Assembly (NCBI GenBank): GCA_016297535.1 | Contig: JAEDGL010000110.1 | Coordinates: 1 to 8,200 of the forward strand | Direction: 5' to 3' | Length of the DNA: 8,200 nt | Source of the DNA: Clostridia bacterium | Lineage (GTDB): Bacteria; Bacillota; Clostridia; Christensenellales; Aristaeellaceae | Part shown: positions 6,177 through 8,200 of the stretch, one piece after another | How positions within the stretch are numbered: the first letter of the stretch is position 1 | Layout of the letters: every line of letters begins with the position of its first letter | Notes under the pieces: generated by a model | The model's input: only the letters and a program-made list of their open reading frames with translations | Told to the model about the DNA's origin: nothing | Database searches by the model: none | Position numbers and translations under genes: made by a program

Positions 6177-6253
6177 GGGATTATAGCTCAGTTGGTTAGA
6201 GCGCCACGTTGACATCGTGGAGGTCATAGGTTCGAGCCCTACTAATCCCACCA
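6177..6253 (+). tRNA. tRNA-Val, anticodon GAC
   Basis: A complete cloverleaf of 77 nt with encoded CCA (6251-6253). The acceptor stem pairs GGGATTA with TAATCCC. The anticodon stem CCACG/CGTGG encloses loop TTGACAT with anticodon GAC at 6211-6213, reading valine codons GUC/GUU. D-loop GGTTA and T-loop TTCGAGC are standard. One flaw is an A·C mismatch at the 49-65 position of the T stem, where G·U or Watson-Crick pairs are usual. A terminator follows 5 nt later. tRNA 3' ends are common integration sites, and an integrase remnant lies 185 bp downstream pointing toward this gene. Confidence 0.96.
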
Positions 6254-6257
6254 TAGC

Positions 6258-6298
6258 AAAAACGCTTGATCCGCAAGGGATTGAGCGTTTTTCTTTTA
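6258..6298 (+). terminator. Intrinsic terminator of tRNA-Val
   Basis: AAAAACGCTTGATCC (6258-6272) pairs over 15 positions with GGATTGAGCGTTTTT (6278-6292), including two G·U pairs, around a 5-nt loop. A T-rich tail (TTTTTCTTTT) follows. Confidence 0.9.
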
Positions 6299-6329
6299 TG
6301 TAGAAATTTGGTCTTCAATACAAATTCGG

Positions 6330-6370
6330 GCGAAAGTGCAATGAAAAGTGCATTTTCGCTCTTTTCTTTT
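6330..6370 (+). terminator. Hairpin with T-rich tail downstream of the integrase remnant
   Basis: GCGAAAGTGCA (6330-6340) pairs with TGCATTTTCGC (6349-6359) over 11 positions with one G·U pair and an 8-nt loop. TCTTTTCTTTT follows on the plus strand. No plus-strand gene needs it apart from the tRNA, which already has one. It may instead terminate minus-strand integrase transcripts weakly, or be part of an attachment region. Confidence 0.4.
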
Positions 6371-6435
6371 ACGCTTCAAAGTCTTACACCACAACGCTTT
6401 GCGTCATTTCGTCCGGTGCAATAAGCGGTGCATTT
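6336..6435. repeat. Pair of composite direct repeats 80 bp apart (candidate integrase arm sites)
   Basis: The pattern GTGCAAT-N5-GTGCATTT occurs at 6336-6355 and again at 6416-6435, exactly 80 bp apart, so the GTGCA core appears four times. Both copies lie between the tRNA 3' end and the integrase gene. That is where tyrosine integrases of tRNA-integrating elements bind their arm-type sites. No function is shown directly. Confidence 0.45.
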
Positions 6436-6438
6436 CCT

Positions 6439-7125
6439 TTACAGAAAGGCGTTCAAATTCTCCACAGCTTGCCGCTGTTTCATCACGCCTTCGTGGCGGG
6501 TGCGGGCGTAGGTTGTTTCCACCATTCTGGTGTCGGCGTGTCCCAGCAAATCGGCAACCAGAGCGGAACTCATTCCCTGTTCTTTCAACTGCGAACCAAA
6601 AGTGGAACGCCAGTCGTGGTTGCTGTATTTGCCGTAGATTCCCAACTTTTTGAACGCACCGTAGTAGGTTCTTTGAAAGGTGGAGTAGGAAACGGGACTG
6701 TATTCCCCTTCGCCGTGGATGACGTAGCCGCCCGCTTTTTGATGCGGCAGAAGGATTTGTTTGAGTGCGGCAGGAATGATGAAGGTTCGCTCGGAAGTTT
6801 CTGTTTTGGGGCTGTCTTTGACAACCGCTTTGGCATTGTTGGGGAACACCACTACACGTTTTACTTCGCCGTAGTTCTCGTCCAGATGGATGTTTTCCCA
6901 GCCAAGCCCCAGCACTTCTTCCCTTCTCATTCCTGTATAGACCAGCAAAGCCATATAAAGCCGCTGCCGCGTGTCCTGTAAGGCAGGGATTTCGCGCTTT
7001 ATTCTACTGACTTCGGCATCCGGCAACGCCTTATGGTGACCTCCACGATGTGAACGGACGCGAAGCAAAGTTGATTTGAAAGGCGTATCGTTTATGAGTT
7101 TCATTTCATACGCCACTTTAAACAT
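6439..7125 (-). pseudogene. Tyrosine recombinase/integrase, N-terminally truncated, catalytic domain intact
   Basis: The 228-aa reading frame holds the complete catalytic domain of a phage/transposon integrase. Visible catalytic residues are R67 (TGMRREE), K107 (PKTETSE), H170 and R173 (HDWRS), H196 (LLGHAD) and the nucleophile Y206 (TTYAR). Related integrases of about 380-400 aa also carry an arm-binding and a SAM-like core-binding domain; here only the tail of the latter remains before MFKVAYEMKL. The ATG at 7123-7125 lies inside the truncated sigma gene and has no clear ribosome binding site, so expression is doubtful. It faces the tRNA-Val gene, as expected for an element at a tRNA. The missing N-terminus should abolish normal recombination, although a free catalytic domain might still fold. 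Confidence 0.88.
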
Positions 7126-7523
7126 TCTGCTTGCGGAAGTCGCATGGTCTGTGCGATTTCTGCTACACTCAGATTTTCCATGTAGTGGAGCACAATGGGC
7201 AGACGCAATCCTTCATCCAGCCTTTTGAGCGTATCAGCCAGCTGGTAATCCTCCACTTCAGGTACGGGGATGTTTTCGTCTAGCGGTGTGAAGGTGAATT
7301 TCCGTCTGCGTAGCGTATCCCGGCTGCAGTTGATGATGATGCGCACCATCCAGCTGCGAAACGCCTCCGGGTTGCGGATGCTGTCTTTTTTGCGCCATGC
7401 CTTTTCCAAAGCGTCTTGCAGAGCGTCGGCACAATCCTCATGGTTGTGCAGGATGGTATATGCCACTCGGAAAAGCATCGCCCGATGCGTTTGTACGGCA
7501 TCCAGAAAAGCCTGTTCTGTCAT
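7101..7523 (-). pseudogene. ECF-type RNA polymerase sigma factor, C-terminally truncated
   Basis: The 140-aa frame matches ECF sigma factors, which redirect RNA polymerase to a special set of promoters. Sigma region 2 spans about 10-72 (HRAMLFRVAYTILHN, DCADALQDALEKAW, FRSWMVRIIINCSRD). Region 4 begins near 100 and reaches VLHYMENLSVAEIAQTMRLP at 111-130. The family then continues with a GTVKSRL-type recognition helix, but here the sequence becomes AECLKWRMK and stops. Those last residues are integrase DNA read in another frame. Losing the -35 recognition helix should inactivate it. The ATG at 7521-7523 has AAAGGAGG at good spacing. A usual length would be 160-180 aa. No anti-sigma gene follows; it was probably lost with the deletion. 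Confidence 0.88.
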
Positions 7524-7629
7524 GAGGAGCCTCCTTTCATTCTTGATGACCGGTCTCGTATAGTAAGACGCTGATTTTAGGAGGAAGGTATGGGAGAGGA
7601 AAAATATTTCTGTTTTTCTTTTCACCTGT

Positions 7630-7658
7630 ATTGTATCGCCGATAGAAAAGTCCTGCAA
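7630..7658 (-). promoter_or_regulatory. Possible weak promoter before the sigma gene
   Basis: Minus-strand -10 TACAAT (7630-7635) is one base from consensus. A -35 candidate TTTGCA lies 18 bp upstream with four of six consensus matches. The leader would be about 100 nt. This is weak, and the gene could instead be transcribed from an ECF promoter that I cannot recognise. Confidence 0.3.
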
Positions 7659-7665
7659 ACATATA

Positions 7666-7702
7666 CAGAGCCTGTGTCCTATGGGGAAGGATACAGGCTC
7701 TG
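7666..7702 (-). terminator. Long hairpin just after the KTR-protein gene
   Basis: CAGAGCCTGTGTCC (7666-7679) and GGATACAGGCTCTG (7689-7702) pair over 14 positions with one G·U pair, around a 9-nt loop. The stem begins 5 bp past the KTR stop codon. On the minus strand it is followed by TATATGTTT, a weak U-tract. A terminator is the simplest reading. Confidence 0.6.
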
Positions 7703-7707
7703 CGCTT

Positions 7708-7884
7708 TCAAGCGTCTGGCTCTTTGCTAATGACCATCTTCAGTTTTACGACATTGATAACAGTTTCTCTCTTACACCATGGGCAGAAAAGCGGGAAGTT
7801 GAGGAGAACAGTATTTTCAAACACCTTCACTCGCGTTTTGCTGTCGCAGATCGGACAGTTGATCCAGAGGGATTCTCTATTCAC
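7708..7884 (-). CDS. Cysteine-rich KTR-domain small protein
   Basis: This 58-aa protein matches the Cys_rich_KTR family common in conjugative transposons of Firmicutes. Visible features are WINCPICDSKTRVKV near the start (C10, C13, then the KTR triplet at 16-18), FPLFCPWCKRET (C34, C37) and the ending VISKEPDA. The two CxxC knuckles should bind one zinc ion, like a rubredoxin-type ribbon. Function is unknown for the family; a nucleic-acid or regulatory role is often assumed. The start is GTG at 7882-7884, overlapping the stop of the upstream gene as GTGA, with GAGG just before it; an in-frame stop lies three codons further upstream, so no earlier start exists. A hairpin follows directly. It is too short for default gene finders and its GTG start makes it easy to miss. 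Confidence 0.85.
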   Translation of the reverse strand: MNRESLWINCPICDSKTRVKVFENTVLLNFPLFCPWCKRETVINVVKLKMVISKEPDA

Positions 7885-8200
7885 CGAACCTCATCCCAGC
7901 CAAACACTTCAGGAAGGATATACTTGTTCCCCCTCCACTGTACTTCTTCGCCGGTTTGTGCGCTGAAGTAAACCTCTTCAAAGCCGCCGGGCGAGATCAG
8001 CCCCAAGTGCCACACGGGAACAAGCAGGCCGTCTTCGCCATTCTCCTGCATCAAATAACCCAATTCCAGCGTTTCAGGCGTTCCACGTTTGTGGGAGCTG
8101 AGATACTTTTCAACAGCTTCTTCGATCACCGGCCAAGCTGCCAGAGGAACATCATCATAAACTGTTTCCTTCACTTCGTAATGCGGAATGATGAGATGAT
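7881..8200 (-). CDS. Unidentified protein, C-terminal part (runs off right edge)
   Basis: I do not recognise this gene with confidence. The frame is open from the edge for 105 residues to a TGA at 7881-7883. A GTG at 8174 has no ribosome binding site and the frame continues upstream, so I treat it as the end of a longer protein. The visible part is acidic and has no membrane segment. The segment GLLVPVWHLGL followed by a FSAQTGEEV strand resembles the C-terminal PepSY-like or DUF6034-like domains of exported proteins in gut clostridia; this is an impression from memory. It overlaps the KTR gene by 4 bp (GTGA), so the two are translated together. It could be element cargo or the chromosomal partner of the sigma factor. 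Confidence 0.6.
   Translation of the reverse strand, partial: HLIIPHYEVKETVYDDVPLAAWPVIEEAVEKYLSSHKRGTPETLELGYLMQENGEDGLLVPVWHLGLISPGGFEEVYFSAQTGEEVQWRGNKYILPEVFGWDEVR

Larger units (their letters stand above)
6226..8200. mobile_element. Decayed end of an integrative element at tRNA-Val (right limit outside window)
   Basis: Several features cluster directly downstream of a tRNA 3' end: paired repeats, a truncated tyrosine integrase pointing at the tRNA, a broken ECF sigma gene, and a KTR-domain protein of the kind carried by conjugative transposons of gut Firmicutes. Base composition looks lower in G+C than in the genes to the left. I see no second copy of the tRNA 3' end in the window, so the other junction is outside or lost. 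The left limit within the tRNA 3' part is assumed, not observed. Confidence 0.5.

Noticed and set aside
6469..6981. Plus-strand frame over the integrase remnant
   Set aside because: The minus strand encodes a complete integrase catalytic domain; the plus-strand frame shows no motif.
7681..7971. Plus-strand frames over the KTR gene
   Set aside because: They are opposite a recognisable zinc-ribbon protein and begin within the hairpin with no proper start signals.
1..8200. CRISPR array or defence system
   Set aside because: No regularly spaced repeat series and no Cas-like or toxin-antitoxin frames were found on either strand.

Overview
The window looks like chromosome from a gut-type Clostridia (Firmicutes). 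The reasons are GGAGG-type ribosome binding sites before nearly every gene, short intergenic gaps, and a SCIFF peptide/maturase pair, which is a clostridial hallmark. G+C looks moderately high on the left and lower right of about 6300. I cannot name a genus. All protein genes are on the minus strand; the only plus-strand gene is a tRNA.

Region 1 (1-1514) is a solute ABC transporter operon. It has a strong promoter, a 12-bp perfect hairpin at the expected mRNA 5' end, a secreted substrate-binding protein, an intergenic GC hairpin, and the start of the ATPase gene, which runs off the left edge. Region 2 (1592-3008) is a cytoplasmic M28 zinc peptidase with its own promoter and a clear intrinsic terminator.

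Region 3 (3030-6041) is the biosynthetic core. A 50-codon Cys-rich SCIFF precursor (scfA) is followed by a terminator-like attenuator, then its radical SAM/SPASM maturase (scfB). Next comes a PLP-dependent Orn/Lys/Arg decarboxylase-family enzyme overlapping scfB by 4 bp. The scfA promoter is near consensus and is covered by an 8-bp inverted repeat. The precursor has Gly where the studied SCIFF peptide, as I recall it, carries the Thr that accepts the thioether. Product, crosslink and regulation are the most interesting questions here.

Region 4 (6113-6298) is a tRNA-Val(GAC) with promoter and terminator, divergent from scfA. Region 5 (about 6250 to the right edge) is a decayed mobile-element end beside that tRNA. 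It has paired direct repeats, a tyrosine integrase lacking its N-terminal half, an ECF sigma factor cut inside its region 4 helix-turn-helix, a 58-aa Cys-rich KTR protein, and the C-terminal part of an unidentified protein. The sigma/integrase junction near 7125-7137 looks like a deletion that joined two genes.
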